DNA from: Antarcticimicrobium sediminis | Lineage (GTDB): Bacteria; Pseudomonadota; Alphaproteobacteria; Rhodobacterales; Rhodobacteraceae | Reading direction: 5' to 3' | DNA length: 64,000 nucleotides | Assembly: GCF_004348975.1 (NCBI RefSeq) | Contig: NZ_SMFP01000012.1 | Span: 1 to 64,000 of the forward strand | In this document: positions 8,597 to 16,477 of the stretch, piece by piece | How positions within the stretch are numbered: the first letter of the stretch is position 1 | How the letters are laid out: every line of letters starts with the position of its first letter | The notes under the pieces: model-generated | Seen by the model: only the letters and a program-made list of their open reading frames with translations | Told to the model about the DNA's origin: nothing | Databases searched by the model: none | Translations under genes and position numbers: made by a program

Positions 8597-10086
8597 ATGT
8601 CGAAGGCCATCACGATGGTCTTCTTGCGGGTGAAATGCTCCAGCATGGCTTCCAGCGACGCCTCTTTGCCGAGGCCGGAGCGCCCGAAACCTCCGTAGGA
8701 GACGTTGGGCTGGATGGTCAGGTTCTGGTTCACCTGAACATAGCCCGCGTTCAGCCGTGCGGTGGCATCCAGCGCGGTGGCGATATTCGTGGTCCAGACG
8801 GTGGCGGCAAGGCCATAGCGGCTGTCGTTCGCGCGCGCGATCACGTCGTCATAATCGCTCCATTTCAGGATCACCGCGACCGGGCCGAAAATCTCTTCGG
8901 TGACGCAGGGGTGATCGTCGGGCAGGTCCGTGATCAGCGTTGGTAGCATGAACAACTCGGGAGAGAGCGCCGCGTCGTCGGGCAGGGTGGCGCAGCGGAT
9001 CACCTGCGCGCCGTCACAGGCCTCGGCCATGGCGACGTAGCGGGCGATGGTGGCGGCCTGTTTGGTCGAAACGATGGTGCCAACATCGGTTGCCTCATCC
9101 AGCGGATCGCCGATCACCAGCCGGTCGAGTTCGCCGGTCAGGCGCGCGGTGAAATCATCGTAAAGATCGGCATGGACATAAATCCGGCTTGCCGCCGTAC
9201 AGCTTTGCCCCTGCCGGGTAAAGCGCATCCCGGAAATGGCCCCGGCAACGGTTTTGTCCAGATTGGCATCGGGGCATATGATCATCGGAGACTTGCCGCC
9301 CAGTTCCAGACTCACCGGGATGATCTTTTTGGCGCCAGCGGAATAGACGGTCTCGCCGGCAGCTTCGGACCCGGTAAAGGTGATCTTGGCCACATCCTCG
9401 TGCGCGGTCAGGGCCGCGCCACAGTCGGCGCCGGTGCCGCATACCACGTTCAGCACGCCGTCGGGCAGGTGCGACATGACGACCTCGGCGGCCAGCAGGG
9501 TGGCGAAGGGCGCTTCTTCCGAGGCTTTCACAACGACCGTGTTGCCAGCGACCAGCGCCGGGGCGATCTTGAGCATCATCAGGACCAGCGGCACGTTCCA
9601 CGGCAGGATCGCTGCCACCACACCCAGCGGTTCGCGGGTGGTCATGGTCAAGATGCGCGGATTGAAGGGGATGGTCTCGCCCTTCAACTCGGATCCGAGC
9701 CCGCCATAGAATTCCAGCAGATCGGCCGCCACCGTGACCTCGCCCCGGCACTCGGTTCGCAGGGCTTTCCCGGTTTCCATCGCCAGCAGCCGTGCCACGG
9801 TTTCCAACTCGGCCAACATGGCCCGACCGGCCGCTGCGACCAGTTTGCCGCGGGCACGGGCGGGCAGGGCGGCCCAATCGGCGCCCGCCGCTTTCGCCGC
9901 CGCGACCGCCGCGTCGGTTTCCATGGCGCCGCTTGCCGCCGCGTGGCCAAGTACCTGCATCGTGGCGGGGTTCAGCACGTCCAACTGCGCCTGAGCGGCG
10001 ACGCGCTGGCCATTGATCAGGTTTACACCTTCATAGGCGGCGAGCGCGGCCTCGGGTGTCAGGGGCAGGGGTGTATGTTCCATCAT
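8593..10086 (-). CDS. Aldehyde dehydrogenase family protein, possible sulfoacetaldehyde dehydrogenase (SafD-like)
   Basis: NAD(P)-dependent aldehyde oxidation, 497 residues, cytoplasmic. Seen: PWNVP with Asn164, FTGSEAAG (237-244), SLELGGKSP with general base Glu261, and GQSC with catalytic Cys296. The start at the ATGATG pair (10084-10086) lies close to the family N-terminus; a TTG further upstream would add ten residues without a better ribosome-binding site. Paired GGTCCAG repeats stand just upstream. In Neptuniibacter a dehydrogenase of this superfamily (SafD) turns sulfoacetaldehyde into sulfoacetate beside an exporter of the TauE/SafE family, which is the arrangement seen here. The true aldehyde remains unproven; a betaine-aldehyde or semialdehyde enzyme is an alternative. 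Confidence 0.88.
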   Translation of the reverse strand: MMEHTPLPLTPEAALAAYEGVNLINGQRVAAQAQLDVLNPATMQVLGHAAASGAMETDAAVAAAKAAGADWAALPARARGKLVAAAGRAMLAELETVARLLAMETGKALRTECRGEVTVAADLLEFYGGLGSELKGETIPFNPRILTMTTREPLGVVAAILPWNVPLVLMMLKIAPALVAGNTVVVKASEEAPFATLLAAEVVMSHLPDGVLNVVCGTGADCGAALTAHEDVAKITFTGSEAAGETVYSAGAKKIIPVSLELGGKSPMIICPDANLDKTVAGAISGMRFTRQGQSCTAASRIYVHADLYDDFTARLTGELDRLVIGDPLDEATDVGTIVSTKQAATIARYVAMAEACDGAQVIRCATLPDDAALSPELFMLPTLITDLPDDHPCVTEEIFGPVAVILKWSDYDDVIARANDSRYGLAATVWTTNIATALDATARLNAGYVQVNQNLTIQPNVSYGGFGRSGLGKEASLEAMLEHFTRKKTIVMAFDI

Positions 10087-10121
10087 ATTCTCATCATTCA
10101 CGCCGCTGCGCGGCAATTCTT

Positions 10122-10151
10122 GGTCCAGTGTGACAATTTGGATGGGTCCAG
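10122..10151 (-). promoter_or_regulatory. Paired MocR/TauR-type boxes upstream of the aldehyde dehydrogenase
   Basis: GGTCCAG occurs at 10122-10128 and again at 10145-10151, exactly 23 bp apart, in the 67-base gap between the CobW and aldehyde dehydrogenase genes. Read on the minus strand both are CTGGACC. As I recall it, the TauR recognition motif in Rhodobacter capsulatus is a direct repeat close to CTGGACYTAA. The same spacing recurs at 12803-12831 and 14385-14414. Confidence 0.6.
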
Positions 10152-10153
10152 AG

Positions 10154-11056
10154 CTAAGGCTTTGAACCCATTATGTTTTGAAGCGTTTCAGCCAGATCCA
10201 TCTCGCCCGAGGCGGCAATGGCGACCAGACGAGTTTCTGCGGGAGCATCCGGCGCTGGGGTCAGCGCCCAGCGGCCCGCGACGTATTGCACCAGCATCGG
10301 CACAGGCTCATCCGTGATCTGCACCCAGCCCTTGAGCCGCAGGACGGATCTGGGCAGGGCGGTCAGCGCCGCTTCAAATCCTGCGCGCTCGACCGCATCG
10401 GGGCCGACAAACGTGGCGCTGGAATACATCCCGTCGTGGTCCGAGGCATCGACCAAAGGCCCGGCCGAAAAGATCGCATGGGTCGAGGCGGTGAGCATGT
10501 CGAGCGGCAGTTCAGCCGCCACCGTTTCCACCACCCTGCGCCCAACCGCGAGGCGGCGCAAAATGGCGTGCGCCTCTGCCAGCGTTTCGGGCGGCGCCGT
10601 GTCGGTATGATTCAGGACAATGAGATCGGCGCCATCGAACTGGCGCACCACGGTGTCGCCGATCAGCGGATCGTTTACCTGTTCCGACAACTCGACCGCA
10701 TTGGCCAGCGTCACGATCATGTCCAGCCGAAGGGCGGGATCAAGCAGCGCGAACTCGGCCACTCGGCGCGGCTCACCTACGCCGCTGGCCTCGATCAGGA
10801 TCACCTCTGGCCGGGTCGTAAGCGCCCGTTTGATCGCCGGACCGACCCCTTCTGCCATCGAACAGCAGATACAGCCGCCCGATAGCTCAAAGATCAGATC
10901 GTCGTCGGTTTCGACCAGATCAAAGTCCACGTTGATTTCGCCAAAGTCGTTTACCAGCACCGCCGTGCGCGCGGGCGCAGCGGCAAGAATGCGGTTGATC
11001 AGCGTCGTTTTCCCGGCCCCGAGAAAGCCGCCGACAACGGTAACCGGGACGGTCAT
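10154..11056 (-). CDS. CobW/COG0523 family GTP-binding metallochaperone
   Basis: G3E-family GTPase of 300 residues. Walker A is GGFLGAGKTT (9-18). The metal-binding CxCC is in SGGCICCS (Cys62, Cys64, Cys65), and EASGVGEP follows. The guanine-specificity site reads NHTD instead of the usual NKxD. A CobW C-terminal domain follows. The ATG at 11056 overlaps the stop of the amidohydrolase gene (ATGA). COG0523 proteins deliver metals such as Zn or Co to client enzymes. Here the overlap points to the upstream amidohydrolase (or the M20 enzyme) as client. That is inference from position. Confidence 0.88.
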   Translation of the reverse strand: MTVPVTVVGGFLGAGKTTLINRILAAAPARTAVLVNDFGEINVDFDLVETDDDLIFELSGGCICCSMAEGVGPAIKRALTTRPEVILIEASGVGEPRRVAEFALLDPALRLDMIVTLANAVELSEQVNDPLIGDTVVRQFDGADLIVLNHTDTAPPETLAEAHAILRRLAVGRRVVETVAAELPLDMLTASTHAIFSAGPLVDASDHDGMYSSATFVGPDAVERAGFEAALTALPRSVLRLKGWVQITDEPVPMLVQYVAGRWALTPAPDAPAETRLVAIAASGEMDLAETLQNIMGSKP

Positions 11057-12738
11057 GCGCGCGCCGGCTCGGTGGCTTTCGCACCGTGAATGGCGCTGAT
11101 CTGTGGCGTGCCGCCCAGCACGGTTCCCAGTACCTTGATGTCTTTCAACGCCTTGGCGCCAACCTCGACCGGGTCGGCGTCTAGTACGGCGAAATCCGCG
11201 AACTTGCCGATCTCGATCGACCCGACAAGGTGATCCAGCTTCAACTGCCATGCCGCCCCCAAGGTGATGGCGTGCAGGGCCTGCTCGACGCTGATCTTTT
11301 CTTCTTCGCCCAGCACCCGCCCCGTCGCGGTTTCCCGGTTCACCGCGCACCATGCCGTGAACAGCGGCGCCAATGGCGTAACCGGCACATCCGAGTGGAT
11401 CGCAAGCGGCACGTTGTAGGCCAGCGCGGTGGCGCAGGCATCCATCCGGTTGGCGCGATCCGGCCCCATGGTCAGGGCATAGTGTTGATCACCCCAATAA
11501 TAGATGTGGTTGGCAAAAAGGTTCGCGCAAATGCCCAGTGCGCCCATGCGCCGGAACTGGCTGGAATCTGCCATCTGGCAATGTTGCAGGGTGTGGCGGT
11601 GGTCTGGATTGGGATGCTCGCGCAGCGCCTCTTGCAGGCAGTCGAGCACAAACTCCGAGGCCTGATCGCCGTTCACATGCAGGTGCAACTGCAACCCTTC
11701 GGCGTTATAGGCCTTGATCAATTCTTTCAGCTGCATGGGCGGGGAATTCCACATCCCGTTGGGTGCGCCGTTGTGATAGCCCGGCCATTTCACCCGGGCG
11801 GTGAAGCCCTGAATCGAGCCGTCTGTCATCACCTTGGTCACGCCGAAATGCAGCTTGTCGTTGCCACGCGATTTCAGCGCTTTTGCCCGCGCGACACCGG
11901 CCGGAACATCCCACATCATCGAGGCAAAAGCGGTGGCAATCCGCATCGGAAAGCCGTCTTCGCCGGTCGCCTCTTCATAGGTGGAAAGCTGGGTTTCGTC
12001 CATCTTTTGCGACAGGTCTGCCGAGGTGGTGACGCCCGCGTTCACGCCGGATTTGCCAAACCAGTATAGCTCGTCCTTGCTGATTCCCTGCAGCTTGAAC
12101 CCCGCCCCGGTGGCCTCCTGAGCCATGAACATGGCGGCCATTTCCTGCAGTTCCCCGGTAACGTCGCCGCTGTCGTCCTTCAGGATCCCTTCCACGCCGG
12201 TGTCGCCAAACATATTAGCCATCTCCAGCACCTTGGAGTTCACGTTCATGATGTGGAACGAGGCATGCAGAACGATGATCGGTCGGGTGGTGGAGACCTG
12301 ATCCAGTTGATGCCGCGTCATGCGCTGATTGTCATAGTAGATCGGGTCATAGCCCCAAGCGAGCAGCGGTTTGCTGGGGTCGTCCATCTTGGCTTCGGCA
12401 GCCTTCAGCCGCGCAAGCACCTGATCAAGGGTCTTCAGCCCACCTTCCAACTGCCCCTCGGGGGAATAGCGTTCGAAGAATCCCAGAAACAGGTCGCGCC
12501 AGACGCCGCCCTCCATCGCGTGCCCATGCGCCTCGACAAACCCGGGCATCAGCACCTTGTCGGCGTATCTGTCATCCACCCTGATCCCGGGCCATGTCGC
12601 CATCCAGTCGTTCAGATCGCTGCTGGTGCCGACCGCGCGCACCTTGCCGTCCTGCACCGCGACATGGGTGGCGGTGGGCCGATTGCGCGACATTGTTCGG
12701 ATTTTCTTGGCGCAAAAGACGGTGATGGGGCTGGTCAT
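11053..12738 (-). CDS. YtcJ-like metal-dependent amidohydrolase
   Basis: Amidohydrolase-superfamily enzyme of 561 residues (amidohydrolase_3 group). The metal-binding HxH is in EAHGHAMEGG (His71, His73). Later ligands are probably in HLHVNGDQAS, HTLQHCQ and IHSDVPV, and the C-terminal return strand is KFADFAVLDADPVEV. Members hydrolyse amides, carbamates or ureides; many are uncharacterised. I start at the ATG at 12738 (MTSPITV), which has GGAG upstream and gives the normal N-terminal beta sandwich; the frame to 12885 runs into the regulator gene. Paired TGGACC repeats lie 65-93 bases upstream, so it probably responds to the adjacent MocR protein. Confidence 0.85.
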   Translation of the reverse strand: MTSPITVFCAKKIRTMSRNRPTATHVAVQDGKVRAVGTSSDLNDWMATWPGIRVDDRYADKVLMPGFVEAHGHAMEGGVWRDLFLGFFERYSPEGQLEGGLKTLDQVLARLKAAEAKMDDPSKPLLAWGYDPIYYDNQRMTRHQLDQVSTTRPIIVLHASFHIMNVNSKVLEMANMFGDTGVEGILKDDSGDVTGELQEMAAMFMAQEATGAGFKLQGISKDELYWFGKSGVNAGVTTSADLSQKMDETQLSTYEEATGEDGFPMRIATAFASMMWDVPAGVARAKALKSRGNDKLHFGVTKVMTDGSIQGFTARVKWPGYHNGAPNGMWNSPPMQLKELIKAYNAEGLQLHLHVNGDQASEFVLDCLQEALREHPNPDHRHTLQHCQMADSSQFRRMGALGICANLFANHIYYWGDQHYALTMGPDRANRMDACATALAYNVPLAIHSDVPVTPLAPLFTAWCAVNRETATGRVLGEEEKISVEQALHAITLGAAWQLKLDHLVGSIEIGKFADFAVLDADPVEVGAKALKDIKVLGTVLGGTPQISAIHGAKATEPARA

Positions 12739-12802
12739 AGGGCGACTCCGAGGCGTTGTTCCGGTTGCGCAGAACGTAGTGACCCCGCCTGCGACCCGGC
12801 TA

Positions 12803-12831
12803 GGTCCACGGCTCCAAAGTCGGTTGGTCCA
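12803..12831 (-). promoter_or_regulatory. Paired MocR/TauR-type boxes upstream of the amidohydrolase
   Basis: GGTCCA at 12803-12808 and again at 12826-12831, 23 bp apart, in the 97-base gap between the MocR gene and the amidohydrolase gene. On the minus strand they read TTGGACCAA and GTGGACCTA. The second matches CTGGACYTA except at the first base. The same period is found upstream of the aldehyde dehydrogenase and the aminotransferase. Confidence 0.6.
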
Positions 12832-12835
12832 AGGC

Positions 12836-14272
12836 TCAGATGAGGGCGTTCGCCGTCTCGCCCAAGATCTTAAGCCCTTGATCAACCTTTCTTTCTTCTA
12901 TGTAGGAGATGCCGAGCCTAAGGAACCGCCCCGCCTGATCCTCTGGTACGAAAGGATCGCCGTCTTCGGCCAGTACCCCGCGTTTTGCGGCCGCCGCCAA
13001 CAGTTGGTGGGCATTGATACCGGGGGGGCATTCCAGCCAGACGCTGGAGCCGCCAGAGTTCGTGGCGCGGGGGAAATCGGGCAGATACCGTTCGCAACCT
13101 TCCACCACTTTTTCAAAGCGTTCCGACAGGGCATGGCGAAGCTGTTTCAACAGGGCAAGGTAGTGCCCTTCGGCCAGAAAGATCGCGGCGGTGCGTTGGT
13201 TGTTCAGCGGGGCCGAGCGGTGAATCATGCGCCGCAGCCAGCGCGCCTCTTCGATAAGGGGGGCATCCGCGACCATGAAGCCAAGCCGCACGCCGGGGGC
13301 CAGCACCTTGGACAAGGTGCCGAGATAGGCGACCCGACCGCTTCGATCGAGTGATTTGAGCGTCGATTGATCGCCCGAATAGGAGGTTTCGCCCTCGTAG
13401 TCGTCCTCGATCAATATGGTGCCGTCCCGTTCCGCTTGTGCCATGATGGCTGCCCGCCGGGCGTGGGTCATCGAAATCATCGTCGGGCAGTGGTGCGCCG
13501 GTGTCAGGATGGCGATATCCAGCGGTCCGGCCCCGTGCATCACCGCGCCTTCGGTATCGATGGGCAGGTCCACCATGGTCGCGCCTTCGGCGGCAAAGAT
13601 GTTGCGGCTGTCCGGATATCCGGGCTGTTCAACGCCGACCCGCGTTGTCTCCCGCGCCAGCAACCGGGCGAGCAGAAAGAACCCCTCCTGCGATCCCAGC
13701 GTGATCAGGATCTCTTCGTCGCGGGCATAGATGCCGCGTTGAGGAAGAATTTGCGTTCGGATCTGTTCAATCAGAAGCGGGTCATCCTCAACCGCGCGAT
13801 CCGCCGTCCACCAGTCGATCGCAGAGCGGCCCAGTGCATCGCGCGAACAGGCCCGCCATGTGTTGAGCGGGAACAGTTGCGGGTCCACTTGCCCGTAAAC
13901 AAAGGGAAACGGGAAATCCTGCCAGTTTGACGGTTTGTGGATATGGCGCAGGGTCGAGGGCCGCTGATGCAGGAGCGTGTCCCAATCCACGTTCGGGCGC
14001 GGGCTAACTGGGGCTTCTGACGCCCCTGATCCAATGCCGCGGGCGATGAAGTGACCTCGGCGCGGCACGCTGTAGAGATATCCACGCGCGACCAGTTCCT
14101 CATAGACTGCCGTGACGGTGTTGCGGGCAATTCCTAGTTGTTCGGCAAGTTGGCGAGAGGGAAGCATGCGCTGCCCTTCGGTCATCTGCCCGGAGTGAAT
14201 CGCTTCGATCACAGAACGCCGCAGCCGGCTCTGGATCGTGTCACCGCGGTGTTTGTGGAAATCAATCAGCAT
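12836..14272 (-). CDS. MocR/GntR family transcriptional regulator with aminotransferase-like domain, TauR-like
   Basis: PLP-binding transcription factor of 478 residues. The N-terminal winged helix (about 1-75) contains MLPSRQLAEQLGIARNTVTA and VYEELVARGYLY. The aminotransferase-like domain includes TLSKVLAPGVRLGFMV, with the PLP lysine. I start at MLIDFHKH (14272), which matches how this family usually begins; an in-frame ATG at 14308 would add 12 residues, and neither has a clear ribosome-binding site. It is divergent from a taurine-type aminotransferase gene, as tauR is from tpa in related bacteria. It likely senses a pathway amine as a PLP adduct and acts on the 23-bp-spaced repeats found at three places in this locus. 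Confidence 0.9.
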   Translation of the reverse strand: MLIDFHKHRGDTIQSRLRRSVIEAIHSGQMTEGQRMLPSRQLAEQLGIARNTVTAVYEELVARGYLYSVPRRGHFIARGIGSGASEAPVSPRPNVDWDTLLHQRPSTLRHIHKPSNWQDFPFPFVYGQVDPQLFPLNTWRACSRDALGRSAIDWWTADRAVEDDPLLIEQIRTQILPQRGIYARDEEILITLGSQEGFFLLARLLARETTRVGVEQPGYPDSRNIFAAEGATMVDLPIDTEGAVMHGAGPLDIAILTPAHHCPTMISMTHARRAAIMAQAERDGTILIEDDYEGETSYSGDQSTLKSLDRSGRVAYLGTLSKVLAPGVRLGFMVADAPLIEEARWLRRMIHRSAPLNNQRTAAIFLAEGHYLALLKQLRHALSERFEKVVEGCERYLPDFPRATNSGGSSVWLECPPGINAHQLLAAAAKRGVLAEDGDPFVPEDQAGRFLRLGISYIEERKVDQGLKILGETANALI

Positions 14273-14384
14273 GGTTTTCAGGGGCTTTCGTGAAGAACCT
14301 TCACCCATTTGTCAGTTGCTTGGCGGCGTCAAGACGACGCCGATCGTTCTGTTACGTCACGCCTGTCATCGCATAAATTTTAAG

Positions 14385-14414
14385 CTGGCTCCATCCTATG
14401 TCTGCACCTGGACC
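14385..14414 (+). promoter_or_regulatory. Paired MocR/TauR-type boxes in the divergent regulator/aminotransferase region
   Basis: CTGGCTC at 14385-14391 and CTGGACC at 14408-14414 lie 23 bp apart between the divergent regulator and aminotransferase genes. The second matches the TauR-type CTGGACYTAA closely; the first is a weaker copy. The pair is oriented towards the aminotransferase start (14469). Its spacing equals that of the two other paired sites in the locus. Confidence 0.55.
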
Positions 14415-14468
14415 TGTCAGACGAGCGACGAAAGTGGCCATCTGAGCGCAGCAAATCAGGAGACCTTC

Positions 14469-15836
14469 ATGCTCGATAACGATCTGACGAAAGTCGTATC
14501 CGCCGACCGTGCCCACGTCTGGCACCACCTGTTCCAGCACAAGACGCTTGAGGACAAAGACCCCCGCATCATCGTCGAAGGAAAAGGGATGCGCGTCTGG
14601 GATCAGAACGGGCGCGAATATCTTGACGCTGTCTCGGGCGGGGTCTGGACGGTAAACGTCGGCTATGGTCGCACCACCATCGCGGACGCGGTGCGCGACC
14701 AATTGGTCAAGATGAACTATTTCGCGGGCTCTGTCGGGACAGTGCCCGGTGCGCAGTTCGCCGAAAAGCTTATCGAGAAAATGCCGGGGATGAGCCGCGT
14801 CTATTATGCGAACTCGGGATCGGAAGCGAACGAGAAAGCGTTCAAGATGGTGCGCCAGATCGCGCACAATCGCTATGGCGGCAAGAAATACAAGATCCTG
14901 TTTCGCGAACGCGACTACCACGGCACCACCATTGCGACCCTGTCAGCCTGTGGGCAGCCGGAACGTGTGGTGCAATACGGTCCGCTTACCCCGGGCTTTG
15001 TCGAGGTGCCGCATTGTCTGGAGTACCGCGCGCAATGGGACGTGGAGGAGTATGGCCGACGTGCTGCCGACGCTATCGAAGAGGTCATTCTGCGTGAAGG
15101 CCCGGAAACCGTCGGCGCGATCTGTCTGGAACCGGTGACCGCTGGCGGCGGCGTCATCACCCCGCCCGAAGGATACTGGCCGCGGGTGCAGGAAATCTGC
15201 CGGAAGTATGATGTGTTGCTGCACATCGACGAAGTGGTTTGCGGGGTCGGGCGCACCGGGGAATGGTTCGGCTATCAACACTATGGAATCGAACCGGATT
15301 TCGTCACCATGGCAAAGGGCGTGGCCAGCGGTTATGCCGCCATTTCCTGCTGTGTGACGAACGAGCGGGTTTTTGATATGTTCAAGGAAAACGCGGACGA
15401 TCCGCTTAGCCATTTTCGCGACATTTCCACCTTTGGTGGTTGCACCAGCGGCCCGGCGGCGGCGCTTGAAAACCTGCGTATCATTGAGGATGAAGGCCTG
15501 CTTGAGAATTGCACCGTCATGGGCGCGCGGCTGCTGGGCCATTTGAACGCGCTGAAGGACAAATACCCGGTTATCGGTGACGTGCGCGGCAAGGGGCTGT
15601 TTTGCGGGGCGGAGCTGGTCGCAGATCGCGAAACAAAGGTGCCGCTGTCTGAAAAGCTTGTCGCATCTGTCGTCGCGGAATGCGACAAACGCGGCGTTCT
15701 GATCGGCATGACCAACCGGTCTCTGTCCGGCTTCAACAACACGCTGTGCCTCTCTCCTGCGCTGATCGTGACGGCTGAGGAGATCGATAAGATCGCTCAG
15801 ACCTTGGATGAGGCCTTGGCGACGTTGTCTGTCTGA
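14469..15836 (+). CDS. tpa: Class III aminotransferase, taurine:pyruvate aminotransferase-like
   Basis: PLP enzyme of 455 residues that moves an omega-amino group to pyruvate or a similar acceptor. For taurine this gives sulfoacetaldehyde and alanine. Seen: YYANSGSEANEKAFKMVRQI, ERDYHGTT, LLHIDEVVCGVGRTGEWFG and the PLP lysine Lys283 in TMAKGVASGY. The N-terminal VWHHLFQHK and the EYLDAVSGGVWTVNVGYGR stretch are close to what I recall of roseobacter Tpa proteins. The ATG at 14469 has AGGAG seven bases upstream; the longer frame has no support. It is divergent from a TauR-like regulator, but no xsc gene is present in the window. Other omega-aminotransferases (beta-alanine, homotaurine) remain possible. 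Confidence 0.8.
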   Translation: MLDNDLTKVVSADRAHVWHHLFQHKTLEDKDPRIIVEGKGMRVWDQNGREYLDAVSGGVWTVNVGYGRTTIADAVRDQLVKMNYFAGSVGTVPGAQFAEKLIEKMPGMSRVYYANSGSEANEKAFKMVRQIAHNRYGGKKYKILFRERDYHGTTIATLSACGQPERVVQYGPLTPGFVEVPHCLEYRAQWDVEEYGRRAADAIEEVILREGPETVGAICLEPVTAGGGVITPPEGYWPRVQEICRKYDVLLHIDEVVCGVGRTGEWFGYQHYGIEPDFVTMAKGVASGYAAISCCVTNERVFDMFKENADDPLSHFRDISTFGGCTSGPAAALENLRIIEDEGLLENCTVMGARLLGHLNALKDKYPVIGDVRGKGLFCGAELVADRETKVPLSEKLVASVVAECDKRGVLIGMTNRSLSGFNNTLCLSPALIVTAEEIDKIAQTLDEALATLSV

Positions 15837-15861
15837 CGCCCGATGGTGCCCCGGTAAACCC

Positions 15862-15898
15862 GGGCTGTCGCATGCGTGAAATACGGCTGCGACAGCCC
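15862..15898 (+). terminator. Stem-loop after the aminotransferase gene
   Basis: Perfect 11-bp inverted repeat: GGGCTGTCGCA (15862-15872) and TGCGACAGCCC (15888-15898) with a 15-base loop, starting 26 bases after the stop. No T-tract follows, so it could be a factor-assisted terminator or a 3'-end stabiliser. Confidence 0.5.
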
Positions 15899-16136
15899 AG
15901 CGATCCGTGGGCCACGGAGATCGGGAGGGCGTGCATTCTGAATGTTAGGCAAGGGAGGCCTGTAGGGGCATAGACCCTCAGCAAGGCTGGAGCCTACTTT
16001 TTAGCCTGTTTCTAGAGAGCGTGAGCGTAAAGGGTACTGAAAGCCTTTGCGTCCCCAGTGCGTCCCCGCAAGCTATTGGCTTCGAAATCCAAGCGCGTTG
16101 TGAGAAAAATAGTTTATATTTTTCAAGTGCTTGAAG
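15899..16136. other. Non-coding stretch between aminotransferase and tRNA-Phe
   Basis: No convincing gene. TGCGTCCCC is repeated at 16048-16056 and 16059-16067 (11-bp period), just past the 3' end of the tRNA. Repeats next to a tRNA 3' end can be leftovers of an integration site, but no recombinase frame survives here. Confidence 0.3.
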
Positions 16137-16211
16137 TGGTGCCCGGGGGCGGAATCGAACCACCGACACGAGGATTTTCAATCCACTGCTCTACCCCTGA
16201 GCTACCCGGGC
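16137..16211 (-). tRNA. tRNA-Phe (anticodon GAA)
   Basis: On the minus strand the acceptor arms GCCCGGG and CCCGGGC pair, the D arm is GCTC...GAGC, the anticodon loop is TTGAAAA with GAA, the T arm is GGTGGTTCGATTCCGCC, and CCA is encoded at 16139-16137. The length is 75 bases with CCA, with a short D loop. Confidence 0.95.
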
Positions 16212-16294
16212 ACGGGAAAGGCTATTGCCTTTGGGTGGGGGCGTTCTAGGCATTCCACAGACGGGTGTCCAGAGGCATTTTTACCTTTGTTGCG

Positions 16295-16477
16295 CTAATG
16301 TGGGCGGTGGTGATCTGTCTCGATCTGTTCTGCCGCTTTATCAAGGTCTTCGGGGCTGTCCGAGGGCACCGCATAGGTGCCATCAAGCCAGTTTCCCAGA
16401 TCAATATTGGCGCAGCGTTTCGAGCAGAACGGGCGATAGGCCGGATCGCTCGCACCCTTGCAGATCGGGCAGCTCAT
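16295..16477 (-). CDS. yacG: DNA gyrase inhibitor YacG (zinc-binding)
   Basis: Small zinc protein of 60 residues. The ligands are visible as CPIC (residues 3-6) and CSKRCANIDLGNWLDG, the family hallmark with the second cysteine pair. YacG proteins bind GyrB and inhibit gyrase. The start overlaps the stop of the RNase gene by four bases, and the order infA-maf-rng-yacG is common in Rhodobacteraceae. Confidence 0.92.
   Translation of the reverse strand: MSCPICKGASDPAYRPFCSKRCANIDLGNWLDGTYAVPSDSPEDLDKAAEQIETDHHRPH

Noticed and set aside
15978-16181. Minus-strand frame running out of tRNA-Phe, possible integrase start
   Set aside because: It starts inside the tRNA and shows no recombinase motifs; only the direct repeats were worth recording.
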